A stretch of 64,000 nucleotides of DNA from NCBI GenBank assembly GCA_003439945.1, contig QVRM01001489.1:42958-106957 (forward strand). The letters run 5' to 3'. This document shows positions 11,959-24,226 of the stretch, piece by piece. The number at the start of each line of letters is the position of its first letter. Positions within the stretch are counted from its first letter, which is position 1. The notes under the pieces were generated by a model that did not search any database, was not told where the DNA came from, and saw only the letters and a program-made list of their open reading frames with translations. Position numbers and translations under genes: made by a program. Source of the DNA: Dermanyssus gallinae. Taxonomy: Eukaryota; Arthropoda; Arachnida; Mesostigmata; Dermanyssidae.

Positions 11959-12515
11959 TTGGCTGCTAATAAGCAACAACAGCAGGAGCAACAAACAACA
12001 ACAACATCAGCGACAACAACAACATCAGCAGCTGTAACAACAACAACAGCGACGACAACAACAACAACAACAACAACAGCGACAACAACAGCGACGACAA
12101 CAACAACAGCAACAACAACAACATCCGCAGCAGCAACAACAACAACTGTTATTATTGCTGCTACTAGTCGAAGCGCTACTAGTTAACTCTGTGGTTATTT
12201 GGAGGTCGTGCCCCTTCGGCGACGGCACATTCGTACGCGCTACCGGTGGTACGTCTCGTTTTGCTTAGTAGCGTCGGTTGATTTACCGTTATCACTGCCG
12301 CACCTGCCAGAGTGAGGGAATAAAACAACAGATATGTTTGCAAGTGCATTGCTACAAAAGATAGAGCCGTCTTTGTCATCGACAAGGTGAACAGGAAAGA
12401 GAGGCGACAATTAGCGACTAAGAGCAACAACAACAGCCACAACAACAGCAGCAGCAACAACAACAACAACAACAATAGCAACAACAGCAATAGCGTAACA
12501 ACGACGACAACAGCT
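11959..12515. repeat. CAA/CAG trinucleotide-rich tracts
   Basis: Imperfect (CAA)n/(CAG)n/(CGA)n arrays occupy 11967-12155 and 12421-12505. They give long Thr-, Gln- or Cys-rich translations in several frames, the mark of low-complexity DNA. Nothing shows that any frame is coding. Confidence 0.8.
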
Positions 12516-13660
12516 CAATCGAAATAATCATCGCCGGCGGCGTCATCGTCACTGTCGACGGTTATCAAGGTCGGCGTACGAACGGAGCGGCGACGACCTT
12601 GAGTCACCATAGTCGCGAACACTCGCTCAGCCAGGCAGCCATCCGCCCGCTCAATCAAACAGGCAACGTACAACTCCCGCATCACTGAGATGACGTCCTG
12701 TCACGTTCACACACGTTGTGTGAACGGTGTGCGGTGGTCCTGAACGCGCGCGATGGGTGCGCGGATCATCACCAATACGTCGTTGACGTAACAACTCCTT
12801 CTAAGCAACGATGAGCCAGCCCCGCATTGCAGCTCCCCTCATCCTGTAGCAACAGGATGGGTGGAGGATCTTGCTACCACCACCACCACCACCACCACCA
12901 CCCACTTTCGTATCTCCATCTTCCTCCAGCTGTTGCTGCTGCTGCGGCGGCTGCTGATACAGTAACGCGGTAACGGGCTGGTTAATATACAATGCATGGT
13001 AGCAGTGCAGCAATCTGTCTGTTGTAGTTCTGCAATCTTTCATTTTTGGCTGCACGCAAGCACCAAGAGTGTATTGCGCGTAGATGCCGCTGGCGTCCCC
13101 GTAGACTTTTGTTGCCGCTTGTTAAGTCGTCGTTGGCTACACGCTGTGCTACCACACCAGCAGACTGGTGCAAACGATTAGCTAACAGCATCCGTAATAC
13201 GACTACTCTTGTCGCCGACTAATCAACCTGTTAGCCTGTTAGTAATAATATTCTGTCTGCGATTTTATCAGCGAAAGCTCGAAGTCGGCTGGAGATACAT
13301 ATCATCGCACGGTGTGGTATGACTTGCTCGTTCACCAGGTCAGCCTCCGCTTGGTCACGTACGGCCTGGCGGCGTTCTGAGCTAAATGCTCACCTGCTCT
13401 ACGACTGAATGAAGTTCGTGTTTAGAAATGCGTTTCTTGGAGAGATTAGGTTTGGCTATGGGGATTCCTTTAAGTTAGTGTGATGTCGATGTCGTGTGTA
13501 GTCATCTTTTTTTCTTTCTTTATTTTGTCCGCTGAGACGGCAATATGCCAGAGAAAATAGGAAAGAAATTGCTTTGATCGTGTGTTCTTTTTGCTCTAGG
13601 GCAAAAAAGCTTCAAGTTATTTGCAAAGTTTCAAATGTGGTTTATTCTGCGTGCCACGCT
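12516..13660. other. Higher-GC spacer with (CCA)n
   Basis: A (CCA)n run lies at 12879-12903. A minus-strand frame (13055-12801) with poly-Gln and poly-Gly is possible but unsupported. No gene was assigned. Confidence 0.35.
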
Positions 13661-13745
13661 ATGCGTTATATATATATATATATTTATATACCGCTTACCA
13701 TATACTCGCATAGGCGTTTTGATATCACACACACACAAGAATATT

Positions 13746-13788
13746 CATATACAATGCTACATGATGGCCTCATGTAGCATTGTATATG
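13746..13788. repeat. Perfect hairpin (19-bp arms)
   Basis: Arm 13746-13764 (CATATACAATGCTACATGA) is an exact inverted copy of 13770-13788, with the 5-nt loop TGGCC. It follows a short (TA)n and (CA)n tract. No matching element was seen elsewhere in the window. Confidence 0.85.
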
Positions 13789-14232
13789 TGTATCATAGCC
13801 TCGCATGCCGCCAGTACAATCCACCAAAAACGTTTAGAAGCCATTCTTCTACGTCGGGAACAAAGATATGCATGGTAGTGAGGCTGTTACTAATCTATTT
13901 GAAACAATAATGTTCAGCTTTCTAACAAGCGGCACGCAACAACGTGATCATTAGACATCAAAGATGCCCTTTGAAGTGTAAGGACTAAAAAGAGTGTTGC
14001 GGGCCTTATGATCTACTTGAGACAGGATGAAGGGGAAACGAAACATCTTTAGGTACGACTTTTTGTGACATCTTAAAAGCTCACGTAGCTACCTGCAACG
14101 TATGCGTTCTATGGATAGGGAGTATGTTATGAGAAATGTAAAGGATCCCACAACACGCGCCAACACAGATGAGAATCCCCTACCATGGCATCGGTAGGAA
14201 CAAAGCTTTGTAGACGCTAGAAGTAGACTCTG

Positions 14233-14388
14233 TCGAATCCGGTGGCGTAGTGCATTTGCGTGCGCCACGCGACCCCATTTTCGCAATTCACATTTGTAAA
14301 TATCTACAGGGTCCGTCTTACGAAACAATACAAAATCAGCATTCGTGGACGTTAAATGTTGGCCGAGGGCTAACCCGGAAAAGTTTTT
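14233..14388 (+). repeat. SINE-1 copy with internal deletion
   Basis: It shares TCGAATCCGGTGGCGTAGTG (A box intact) and the body GGGTCCGTCTTACG...GTGGACGTTAAATGTTGGCCG...CCCGG with the copies at 20645 and 52099. The B-box segment is deleted or scrambled. Confidence 0.8.
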
Positions 14389-14544
14389 AGAAATAGACCC
14401 TCCGTGCAAACAGCTATCAACTTCAAGCGACGCAGCGCAGATCCCACCGCGTACCGTTTGATGAGGTATAAAATCTAAATCCTCTTCTGAACAACGAGTT
14501 CCAGTCGCCTAGCTGAACTTAGTCATCATAGTTAGCTGAACTTA

Positions 14545-14650
14545 GGTGGCGGCGTGGTCTAGGGGACTAGTGCACTAGTCATGGTTGTCATCTACCGGTA
14601 CCCGGTTTGATGCCTGTTGTTGATCGAATTTTCTTTGAGCGATGCTCATT
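14545..14650 (+). repeat. SINE-2 (second tRNA-derived family)
   Basis: It begins GGTGGCGGCGTGGTCTAGGG with a tRNA-like A box (TGGTCTAGGGG) and has a weak B box (GGTTTGATGCC). It continues TGTTGATCGAATTTTCTTTG. A diverged copy lies in inverse orientation at 22975-23085 and shares the TTGTCATCTACCGG block and the TTTCTTTGAGCGA end. Confidence 0.7.
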
Positions 14651-15456
14651 GAGAATAGATGACTAACCATACCGCTGACTGTCAGCGGCTATGCTGGCAC
14701 AAGGACTGTTAGGGAAACCCTAGATATCTTAGCATGTCCGGCCCTTGGTGCATTGAAGATATACCTCAGGTTAAGTTCCAAGCCTGCAGGGGACGGAGGA
14801 TAGTCTAGATAAAAACAACCTTCTTAAAAAAAGTTTTTAATTCTAGCTGAACTTAGTCACAGACTAACGAAATGATTCCATTACAAACAATGTTGATGTT
14901 TTGAGCTTCGAAGTATGCGCGGCTTGCTGAGTTGATTCAGTAATCAGCTGTTCATACGTGGCATCAACTCTGCGAAGCGGATGTCAGATGGAGCATGCAA
15001 GTCATCGCACAACGCTTTGTCTCGGTTGTCCGGGCTCCGTGCCAATATCACGTTTTCTTAGGGATATATATAAACACACTGGTCGTATAAGCTCAATTTC
15101 TACTCTATCTACATACTAGTCATCAACATTCCAAAAAGAGATTCGTGCGCAAAAACACCTAGTTTCGTGCACTAAATATCACGCGGTCGTCGTCTTACGT
15201 CACGATGGGTAAACACGCATACTACGGTAGACGAGAGCGTTTCTACTGTGAATATTGTAGCCCATCCGGTTAGTTATACCGAATTGAGTAACTGATCTTC
15301 CGCTTTTCTCTTCTTACTATTATTGTCTCCTTGGTGATCATCACATTTATTTCACTCATATTAAGTTTGCATATAACATTGCTACTTATACTTGTTGTCA
15401 GCTGCTCTTGGAAAGTCATTCGAGAGGGGCGGCGCAGCGTTCGCTTGAGAGCACAA

Positions 15457-15651
15457 TCAACAGAGAGTGCACCCTGTGTATTCCTCGATGAGGTTCGTAT
15501 TCGAACAGACCAGGTGATAATAGCCACAAATTGAACATCTGGTATAGACGTGTGGATTATCACATGCAAGACAAGACCAAAGATGAGAGGCACTGAAATG
15601 ATCCAGACCTCCAGCCTCCAGTCGGACTTGTTCAAATTTATTTGCTCCCAT
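15457..15651 (-). pseudogene. PHD-like zinc-finger fragment, probably LINE ORF1 relic
   Basis: A 64-codon minus frame has the Cys/His order CLAC, CSIC, H-LVC, CTLC, which fits a PHD finger. The spacing resembles the finger of LINE A ORF1. It stops right after the last cysteine pair. A truncated LINE ORF1 is the likeliest origin, but a host PHD exon cannot be excluded. Confidence 0.35.
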
Positions 15652-15699
15652 TTCGAGGCGAAGCTCTCGAATGGTACCATACGCAACGTATGCGACTTT

Positions 15700-15945
15700 G
15701 TTGCATACGCTTTTAAGAATAATTTAAGATTTTTTAAGATAATTTAAGATAATTTTTTAGACTTTTTAAGATAATTTAAGATCATTTTTTAGACTTTTAA
15801 GGTAATTTAAGATAATTTTTTAGACTTTTTAAGATAATTTAAGATCATTTTTTAGACTTTTTAAGATAATTTAAGATCATTTTTTAGACTTTTTAAGATA
15901 ATTTAAGACAATTTTAAGATAATTCTATTAATGTTGCATACGCTT
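15700..15945. repeat. AT-rich minisatellite between GTTGCATACGCTTT repeats
   Basis: Tandem units of about 35-40 bp are built from TTTTTAAGATAATTTAAG and ATCATTTTTTAGAC. The array is bordered on both sides by GTTGCATACGCTTT (about 15700 and 15935), so the borders belong to the repeated unit or are a duplication. Confidence 0.85.
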
Positions 15946-16129
15946 TCATAAGACACCGCCTAGAGATTAGGTTACGATAAAATGGCTTCTTACCCACATT
16001 GACAAGCAAAGAACTCGCCTCATGTACATTGTGATTTAGCTTTAAAGCAAATCAATGTTTGTCCGAGTGAGGTGCATAGAGCAGGTGAATTGTTGCCTTG
16101 GAACAACGGTCAGGTGGAAGAGTGCTGCC

Positions 16130-16620
16130 CATATCGGAAAGAGATGAAACATTCCGAGGGCTGGTCGCCGTAACGTATAACATATTTGGCAGCTAATCGA
16201 TCTCCTCTTCTAAATTTCACAGCCTCGGTCTCTATGGCTAAATGACAAAATCCAGTCCCTTTAAGACAAGGAATACCTCTGCCAGAGAAGTAAGTAATGC
16301 TCGATCACTTTGTCATCTGCACAAACAGCACTTACGTATGGCTTTTGGGTACTCCTGTCAAACATAACCGACAAAATCGGCAGGCAGAGCCGTGAAAAAA
16401 ACGCAGTTTAGTGAGTCCTTTTGTGGGGTTTACACATTTTGTCCAACAGTTTGTAGGAGAGCTCGAGGCGCTTTATTGAAGTCCTCGATGTAGTTCATAA
16501 AAACTGCGTACAAATGGCCTACGGCTTCTGCGATAGTTCGTTCATGACTGAATGATTACATCACGGTTTCCCCGACCTCTTCGGAAGCTGAACTCCTTCG
16601 GTGAAAAACTATGATCGGCC
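16130..16620 (-). pseudogene. LINE A-family RT fragment
   Basis: The minus strand carries decayed RT motifs matching LINE A ORF2: FSFRRGR (GFRRDRS), LYAVFMNYIEDFNKAPR (LYAVFVDFKAAFDSAPR) and, downstream, EAVKFRRGDR (EAMKFRRGGR). The codon equivalent to the LINE A amber appears to be AAA here, although the local alignment is shifted. Confidence 0.75.
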
Positions 16621-18480
16621 ACGTACTCTATCGGTTTTATAACGAATTTATATTGCGGAAGACCTTCTTCAACGATCTTCTAGACGCTGTGCCGCGATAT
16701 AAGTGCGAGTCTCGTCTGTCAACGCCATGCAAGGAAGCCTGGTCACGTGTCAAATTGTATCCAAATGTTGGAAACGGCAAAAAAGAGCCTGTCTGTATCT
16801 GTGAGTCGGCTTATTAAAAGCGCTCATTTGCAACGTTTTGTACATACCTTATTGAATATGCCTATATCACATACTGTAAAAATAATCTAGAATAAGCAAC
16901 ATGCACAGGAAAATTCAGCTTGGAAAACTGTTTAACTTGTCACACCTTATGCAATTTTTACCCTTAGCAAGACAGAAGTGGCTATTGCGTCAAGTTTAGT
17001 CAACGGCAGGTTCTGGGAGCAATTTAATCTACTTGTCTTAAGTGTTGGCTGGCTAGAGTCCGCTATGTGCCTATATGGGTTCTCTTCAGCAGAGAAATGC
17101 ACCAGCAGGATAATGTACAACCCGATCCAACAGGCCAACGAAGGGTAACAAATCAAGGCATCGCCAAATTTGACCCCGAGGGTGATTCATAGTTTTTAGT
17201 TGATGTGACAATGTACCAATCTCTGAAAGCTCTGCAAGTCGCCAGTGCTACAAGGTGTCGACCTGGCAAGGGATCAAACTCATCAATTAAAACAGCAACA
17301 AAAGATAATCTCCAACAATTGCGCGCTACTGTTACTTAATTAAGTTATATTAACTATTTATGAAAGTGTTTTATGAAAAATTAAACGTCACAGATACCGT
17401 TTCTTGCTTAGTTGCATGAAGGTACTTCGTGAGCAGACTCATTGTTAACCATACTTTTTTACTTTGCAACTAAGAATAATTTTAAAATATCGACGACTTA
17501 TGTTTGTATTTATTGTTTGTTGATTGGTAGAACTGTCATTCGGCGTCTTACGCACATGTAGATCTGATCAAGGGCCGCGCCTCTCATGTTTTCAAAGTTG
17601 AGGACGTAATTTAAACTCGTTATGTGAGTGTGTATCTGAAAGGGATTCTGCTTATGAGCAGATCCGGTAGGTTTGCTCATTGTTACTTGCAAGACTAGTT
17701 AAAAGATTACTGGTAGTGAGTGAGCCTGGTAAATATACTGAAATTATGTCATATAACGTACTTTTGACAAATGTTAGGGAAAAACAACAGACACCATGAC
17801 AGCTACTACTAATTGTAGTAGCAGCTGCAGCAATAATGAAACCATGACTGACAACAAAGATTCTACCTAGAGAACGATTGCGGGGGGTGACATGTGACGA
17901 TCGTCACGTACAGACAAGATTATCTTGAAACGTATCTGCCACCTGGAAAACGGTGCCCTTCGAGATGAGTTGCGATGTTGTATGACACGACAAAGCTTCT
18001 GCCTTGTTAGGCAACAACAATATAACGTTGCCTTGTGCGCTAATCATAGACCGGAAACACAGCCCGACGATATGAAATGAATGGCGGCACCGCTTGATGA
18101 ACTGGCAACCGTGTCTAGCGCGCACGTATATCAAAGAGTGTTTCTAATGGCATACATGGCATTATGAGGCGTGGTGTGGCGATTTCTGATTAGGTTAGTG
18201 TTAAAATAGAAAACCACATTGAGGACTAACACAATCTTAACAGCTTTAGAAGCCCAAATACCCTGCTCTGATATATGTGCAGGGCGTCTATTAACCATTT
18301 GTCTTACGTATACAGCCAATCATAAACACGTTTGAAGCAACAATTGTATTCACTGAATTAAGGTGTTTAGTGAGAATACACTCGAGCAGTTGCCAGCATT
18401 GTATCTCTTCACGCAGTCTTCACATCTGTCGCGAGTACATAGTCTGAGGTATGAAGTTTGTTCACGTACTCTCGGGTTGT
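16621..18480. other. Unassigned stretch
   Basis: No supported gene was seen. Small frames lack domains. Confidence 0.35.
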
Positions 18481-18489
18481 GAAGTACAA

Positions 18490-18665
18490 CCTCTACTTGT
18501 CATGCATCGCTAGCCGGCTCGCTTTCCAAAACTTCACCGACTCACCCTGTGCGGCGACGCCAGAGGTTTCCATGAAAAGGGCGAGCTCGGCCACTGCATC
18601 ATAAATGGTGATTAGGTGCTCCCGCAGCACCTCACCGAGAACTTCGATAATACTGGAAAGCACTC
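18490..18665 (-). pseudogene. LINE A-family RT fragment retaining the CAG codon
   Basis: The minus translation includes VLGEVLREHLITIYDAVAEL, then METSGVAAQGES. It aligns with LLAAILQENRVTIEDGIAEL and AQTTGLA-stop-GDN of LINE A. Here the conserved position is CAG (Gln), which shows the ancestral state of the family A amber site. Confidence 0.7.
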
Positions 18666-20070
18666 CTGATTTGACCAGCTTGAATATAATTTTATTCCTG
18701 ATTTGACCCGTTTAAATAGAATTTTATTCCGTCGAAGATAAAAAAGAAATTCAAAGGCTGAGTATAATGAGTGCTTGTTCTACTTTGTCTCTGTTCCATC
18801 CCAAAGCAATAGTTCAATATTGGAAGGTAGTAAAAATAAATCTGTCGGGGCGGAACCTCTGCTGCTCTGTGGAGGTGGTCCCACGAAACGCAAGTGCTAC
18901 ATCTGAGCAACCGAGAACTCTTAAGTGATTCACGAGGGGGCGTTACGTGTGCCATATGCGAACGTCTGGTGCGGCCTCGGGAATCCAAAGGAACCATTGG
19001 ACTCTATTTTGCCACTCCAGGGGGGGGACGACGAGCGTCATCGCCGCATGATCTTTACTTATTTTCAGCCGATTTCGCGAGAATCAATGCGACTGAACTC
19101 TGGTTCTAATAAGGTTGTGCCGCGAGCCACATAGACGGCGAGGACAATTGAGTTTTTGAGGATGAAGTTCCCGGACGCGTAACCTCGCGTAACGGAGACA
19201 TTCACTGTCGTCGAGATTTTGTAATATGACGCAGTTAGACTTTATCATGTGGGTTTCTTTTAAAGAATAAGGTATCCGCTAGCAATCCCTCAATCACCAG
19301 TGAAATAGCGACCAACGTTTTAACGTATGCGTTAACGTAATCGAGCTTTTGTTTTAAGTGAAAAAGTGCTAACCATCTGGGTGCCTCAGATAAAGCCTGG
19401 AAAAAACAAACAATATTATAATATATCTATAATATACATTTTTGAAAAAAAACATTAAAATTTATTGTATCTGTATAATGAAATGAAGGGGTCGGCAGAT
19501 GTGCTTTTTAATGGTCGATAGGCGCCGTAATGCAAATAAACACGATATAAGTACTGGTTGAGGCGCCGTTTAGAGTGTTTTCTCGCTTTTTTTTCATTTG
19601 TAGAGACACAATTGTCTAAAACCGATCCAATGGAAAATGTTCACTATATTTTTCGTCTGTTTTTCTAGAGGGTCTATCCGCTCGAAAACAAACTCCTTTT
19701 TCGTTTCCTCCTTCACAGTTTTACAAATTTGGCCTATTATGATCCCATGTGGATAAACAACGAGCGCTAAAATTGAAACGTTTTTGAAAGGAGGGGCACT
19801 CAAGTTTTATACACTACATTATATTGCAACCCTGAAAGGTCTTAAATGTTTATTTTTTCACGGAAACCCTTTACCTCTACTAAGAATCTAGAATAATTTC
19901 TGACTTGTATCGCTTAGAATTCCGACGCATTATTATTACTAAATATTAGTTAATCCCTCATAATGAGCCAAACTTATATTTGTGCAGCAAATGACACACG
20001 TCCACAGCAAGACGCCCGCGTCTATGAAAACATGATTGATTCACAGAATGTTTTGCAAACAAAATAAGAA
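18666..20070. other. Unassigned AT-rich stretch
   Basis: Nothing was recognised. Confidence 0.35.
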
Positions 20071-20071
20071 T

Positions 20072-20078
<7 letters not shown>

Positions 20079-20120
<42 letters not shown>
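20079..20120. repeat. (TA)n microsatellite
   Basis: An uninterrupted TA tract of about 40 bp. Confidence 0.95.
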
Positions 20121-20122
<2 letters not shown>

Positions 20123-20644
20123 TTTTGTCCAACGAACTTTAGGGCCTAGTACAACTCGGCGAAAAAAGACGTTTTTACAAGAGTGCGCAAATGTTTTCTT
20201 TTGTAGTGAAAGCAAAAGTAGTTCCATTAAGCTTTTTATCTTGGCATATTTTCACTAGACCTGCGATTGCGCGAGCCTCAGTCATCACATCGAAAAACCA
20301 AACGTATATGCGTGTTGAATTGCATTATATGTTAGCTTAAAGCAGAACAAACGTTGTATTGACAATAATTCTCAAGAAATGAAATTCCTTGCGATGCTTA
20401 TATTTTAGCTTTCGCGCTCAATTACCCAATTTTAGAAAACATTCCAGTTGTACTAGATTCCAACGTGTGACGAGATGTTAAAACGCGAATAGTAAGCAGA
20501 GCAATCATGACAAGGAAATTAGTCTATCCATAGACTAGTAGGTCACGCCAACGTTTTATGAAAATATCCAACAGTGTACAATTTCTTGTATCATTTAGCA
20601 AACTACTCCTTAGATGCACTACAGTCATATCAGGGGACTCGTTA

Positions 20645-20822
20645 GTTGAACCCGGTGGCGTGGTGCATTCGCGTGCGTTTTGCGACCGGAGAAAACACAT
20701 AGGTGCACGGGTTCGAGCCCCACCGTTGCACATTTGCATTTATGGGGTCCGTCTTACGGAGCAAGGCGAAAGCAGACCCGTGGATGTTAAATGTTGGCTG
20801 ATGCTCACCCCGAAGCTTTTTT
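20645..20822 (+). repeat. SINE-1, full-length copy
   Basis: The head GTTGAACCCGGTGGCGTGG and B box GGTTCGAGCCC are followed by CACCGTTGCACATTTG and the body GGGTCCGTCTTACGGAGC...GTGGATGTTAAATGTTGGC...CCCCGAAGCTTTT. The length of about 178 bp matches the copy at 52099. Confidence 0.85.
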
Positions 20823-22300
20823 ATTGAGCTCGTTAATAGCAAAAACAATGCTTTGTAGATGAACACGTTGTATATACGAACACGTTTATAGCAAAAACGG
20901 TCTAGTTGAAATTGTGACTGCAAGGTCGAATAGATTCTTTCAGGACAAGAACTGTAGGGTTAGCTGCTTAGTTGCTCGGATTCGCCGCATTATCGGCAAA
21001 GGGGTCGACTATAGCCTCTAATTCGAGCTTTGTGGCCCGGAGTAAGGCCTACATTTTTTAATTCGACAGCATCAGAAGAGATCTCTTATAGTGTATTGTC
21101 TCTCAGTTTGTCGGTTACACACACACACATATATATATATATATTAATTCCTCCATGTATCAAGATATCGTTAAGTGCTAGATCAGCTGAGAAACATGTT
21201 TTCCCTACGTCGTCATTCGTGTGGAACGATTCCATGTTTGTAAATCGATGCTGCGTTGCCTCACTCAATCCGCTTTATCAAAGGAGTGATATATATATAT
21301 ATATATAGAACACACGCTTCTCCTCCACCGGAAGTTTAACTGCACACCTCTGCGCGGCTTGTCGGTGTTGTTAATATAACAAAACTACTCCATTGTCAAG
21401 ATCTCTTAAATAGTAAACAATTACTTCATTGCGTAGTAACGTGACTCAGTTATTGGGCCCATTGACTCCTTCTCTTCCTGTGGACTATCTGCATCAGGTT
21501 AACCTATGAGTTAGTGCCGACCGCCACCGTATACTGAGACCGAATCCAACAACATCTATTATGTGCACTGGGGTGATTTATTCCTCAAATGAAGAAGAAG
21601 GACCGCTGGTGGGCAGTACCTCGAAAATAGGCACGCCACTATTGGACATTATTTAATAAACTTTTTTTTTAGATCTAAATTTATCTAGAACTAGAACAAT
21701 AAAGTAAAGATGCCTCTTATTCTACTGAAAAAATGTGTCGCATTAGTCCCTATTTACATGTAGATGATCTGTTAGTTTAGTTATTGTCGCTGATATCAGT
21801 AGCATACATGGTTCGCGAAAGCCACCAACTCTGCGAGACACAACGTTAAGATTGCTTTAGCCAAGTTCCAGGTCGTTTTTAATCTTTACGAGGAGGCCGC
21901 CCATTCTTCTCGATATAAGACATATAAACTTTTTACAGCGTTTAATTTCATCTGTGGTCCCAATAAACGCCGCTTACATGAGCTTCAGTAGTAAGCTTTG
22001 AGTAGCGGAGAATTGCTTTGTCTCCAGGTTACGCTGCGTCAAATGCGGTCACTAGGGCCCAGATAATAACTAGTACGTAAACTAAGCATACTCCCACACA
22101 AGCTTTATTGAGTTTTTCTATCACTTACCGCGGACCGTTTTGATATGTGATCTGGGTGAAACTAATTCGGGCCGATTAAGCAAGATCCTTCAGCTTGGAG
22201 AATGTCAAAGAAAAGCTGAATGTATGGCCTAACATCTTTGCTCCTAACTAAACTTACCCGAACGATAGCATGACTTTAGGTACTGCAAGTCAACACACAT
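20823..22300. other. Unassigned stretch with two short (TA)n
   Basis: Short (CA)n/(TA)n tracts lie at about 21118-21145 and 21289-21307. No gene was recognised. Confidence 0.35.
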
Positions 22301-22309
22301 AGCTTGCTT

Positions 22310-22935
22310 TGCTGCTGCCACTTCTCGAGGATATTAAAAAAACAGCAAGACCGTTCAAAGTTTGCATTATTTGTGGATTTTAAATCTGCCTTTGATACTG
22401 CACCTCGCAACGCTGCCCTTTGTAAGATAGCAACATTGGGTACGCGACCACGTTATCTCCAGCTATTGGTGGTTAATCTCCTGGAAAACTATGTGACACT
22501 GAACGATGGCATTGCCGAACACTCCAAATTTGGACAGACAACGGGTGTTGCATAGGGCTATAACCTTAGTTCTGTTTTCTGTAACTGTCAGTGAGCTGCA
22601 TTCTTCAGTGCAACTCATACAATATGCTGATGATATTGCTATCTACTCCTTGTTGCTTTCATATTCAGCAAGCGTTGATCACTTTTGCAAAGTTTGCGAC
22701 AGATACTTCACTGGCGATAAATATTTTAACGACAAAAGCAATGAAGTTTCGTCGTGGGAGACGCCTCGCAACATATATAACTGATACCATAAAGCTCCAC
22801 GGCCAACCTATAGAATTTATTAACTTTTTCATATTTGGGCTTACAGCGTACGCCAAACGGGACCTCGTTTTCCAGCCATATAGTGAAATGGTTTGCAAAG
22901 CGCTAATTTCTGGTCGGTGGGGAGAAATTTACTAA
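22310..22935 (+). pseudogene. LINE A-family RT fragment with the shared amber
   Basis: The plus-strand frames align with LINE A ORF2: LFVDFKSAFDTAPR (motif A), LLENYVTLNDGIAE, QTTGVA-stop-GYNLS, YADDIAIY (motif C), then AMKFRRGRR. The stop is TAG (22553-22555) at the same codon as the TAG of the 4.6 kb copy. Frameshifts follow it. Over about 60 residues, identity to LINE A is roughly half by eye. Confidence 0.85.
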
Positions 22936-22974
22936 ACTGTTTTTCTGGCATCTGTATGGTTTACTGTCCGTTCT

Positions 22975-23085
22975 TAATTATCGTCGCTCAAAGAAATTTG
23001 ATCAATCACAGCAATCGAACTAGCGACACTCCGGTAGATGACAATAATGATTAGCGCACTAGCCCCTAGCCACGCCGCCACATCA
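22975..23085 (-). repeat. SINE-2, inverse copy
   Basis: On the minus strand it reads GGCGGCGTGGCTAGGGGC...TTGTCATCTACCGG...TAGTTCGATTGCTG...TTTCTTTGAGCGA, matching 14545-14650 block by block. Confidence 0.7.
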
Positions 23086-23430
23086 TACTCTGAGTTGTGG
23101 CAACCCTTGCACCGATAAATAAGAATGTAACCAAAAACTTTAAATTATTATACATACATTATTTAAGTTGCTTTTCATACCATTCAAAGAGACCGCTTCA
23201 TCTTTGCAAATATGGAAAAATGGGGGTTTATATTTAGGTTCACATAGTAAACATTTTATAGCGAGTACAGTAGAAGGTGTACAAATAAAGAAATAACGAC
23301 GTAATGGCTTAAAAAGTGTCCACCAGCAGTAAAAATAATGAAAACAAATGCAATATAAAACTGCAACATTCGTACTTCTTACACAGCAGTGTAAGACTTA
23401 GCAAAAATGGTGTCGTAAATAAACACCACA

Positions 23431-23492
23431 TATATATATATATATATATATACATACATATATATATATATATACATATATATACATATATT
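23431..23492. repeat. (TA)n tract at the 3' side of the LINE D fragment
   Basis: An imperfect TA tract with TACA interruptions. Confidence 0.9.
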
Positions 23493-24187
23493 ATCATTAT
23501 TTATTTATGTGTATTAAGATATACATTTGTGATGTAAGAACATGTGCACAGCCCGCTCGGGGCATAACTCAAGGCGTTAGGTCCAGGCTTGGGCTGGTCC
23601 ACCTAGCCAGGGTGCCTCTCACCGAAGCGGCATTCCCTCTCTGAACATCCAATGACGGACGTTGCAGTAAATATTCGCCCGCCCTCTTGTCTCCTGTAGC
23701 CAGCACCAATCTTCTCCCGACATCGTTGAGCAGTTTCTTCGTGAGCAGCGTGGGTAAGCGATACTTGAATATTTTCTGCACTTGGCTGCTACCGCGTGTC
23801 CAGGGCAGGCTGCGCCCGTACCGACCATTGAAGGAGCTAAAGAGTCGGTTACGGTCGCATCCCACACCAGCATTTGGGCCTGCTCAAAGGGAGTCAGAGT
23901 CATTCCATCAGGTCTCTTTCCATCGTATCTGACTAAGCCGGGAGGCTCCAAAATGCAAGGGTAGGCTGTCTACCGTAGCCCTCTGCTAAATGTTTTATTC
24001 AAGGCTGAGTGGCGTGCGATTCTGCCTGAATTCTGCGGACAGGAAAGTCCATGGTGACCTAGGTAGTCGGCCTCGTCACCGCACCTGCACTGGTGTGGGG
24101 AGACTAGCCATACTCCTAGCCTCAACCCGACTAGTATTCGAGTAGGCTCGTCATCCAGGAGGGTACCAAGCTGAGGGCTCGGGAGGG

Positions 24188-24190
<3 letters not shown>
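23493..24190 (-). pseudogene. LINE D fragment: C-terminal zinc knuckle and restriction-like endonuclease
   Basis: The minus strand encodes SPQLGTLLDD...RILVGLRLGV, then a Cys/His motif (CRCGDEADYLGHHGLSC), RHSALN, KRPDGMTLTPF, LVWDAT and DSLAPS, and in another frame KLLNDVGRRL...QRGNAASVRGTLA. A Cys/His knuckle followed by RPD and a later D-x-T is the layout of the restriction-like endonuclease at the C terminus of R2-type LINEs. The copy is 5'-truncated and frameshifted. Its A/T-rich 3' end (AATACACATAAATAAATAAT) matches the 3' end of the copy at 61-62 kb. It has (TA)n on both sides. Confidence 0.7.

Positions 24191-24223
<33 letters not shown>
24191..24223. repeat. (TA)n tract between LINE D fragment and Tc1-like element
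   Basis: A pure TA tract. Its last TA serves as the target duplication of the Tc1-like element. Confidence 0.95.

Positions 24224-24226
<3 letters not shown>

Noticed and set aside
11959..12186. Gln/Thr-rich frame
   Set aside because: It is produced by CAA/CAG repeats. Equivalent Cys-rich frames occur on the other strand, and there is no domain or splice context.
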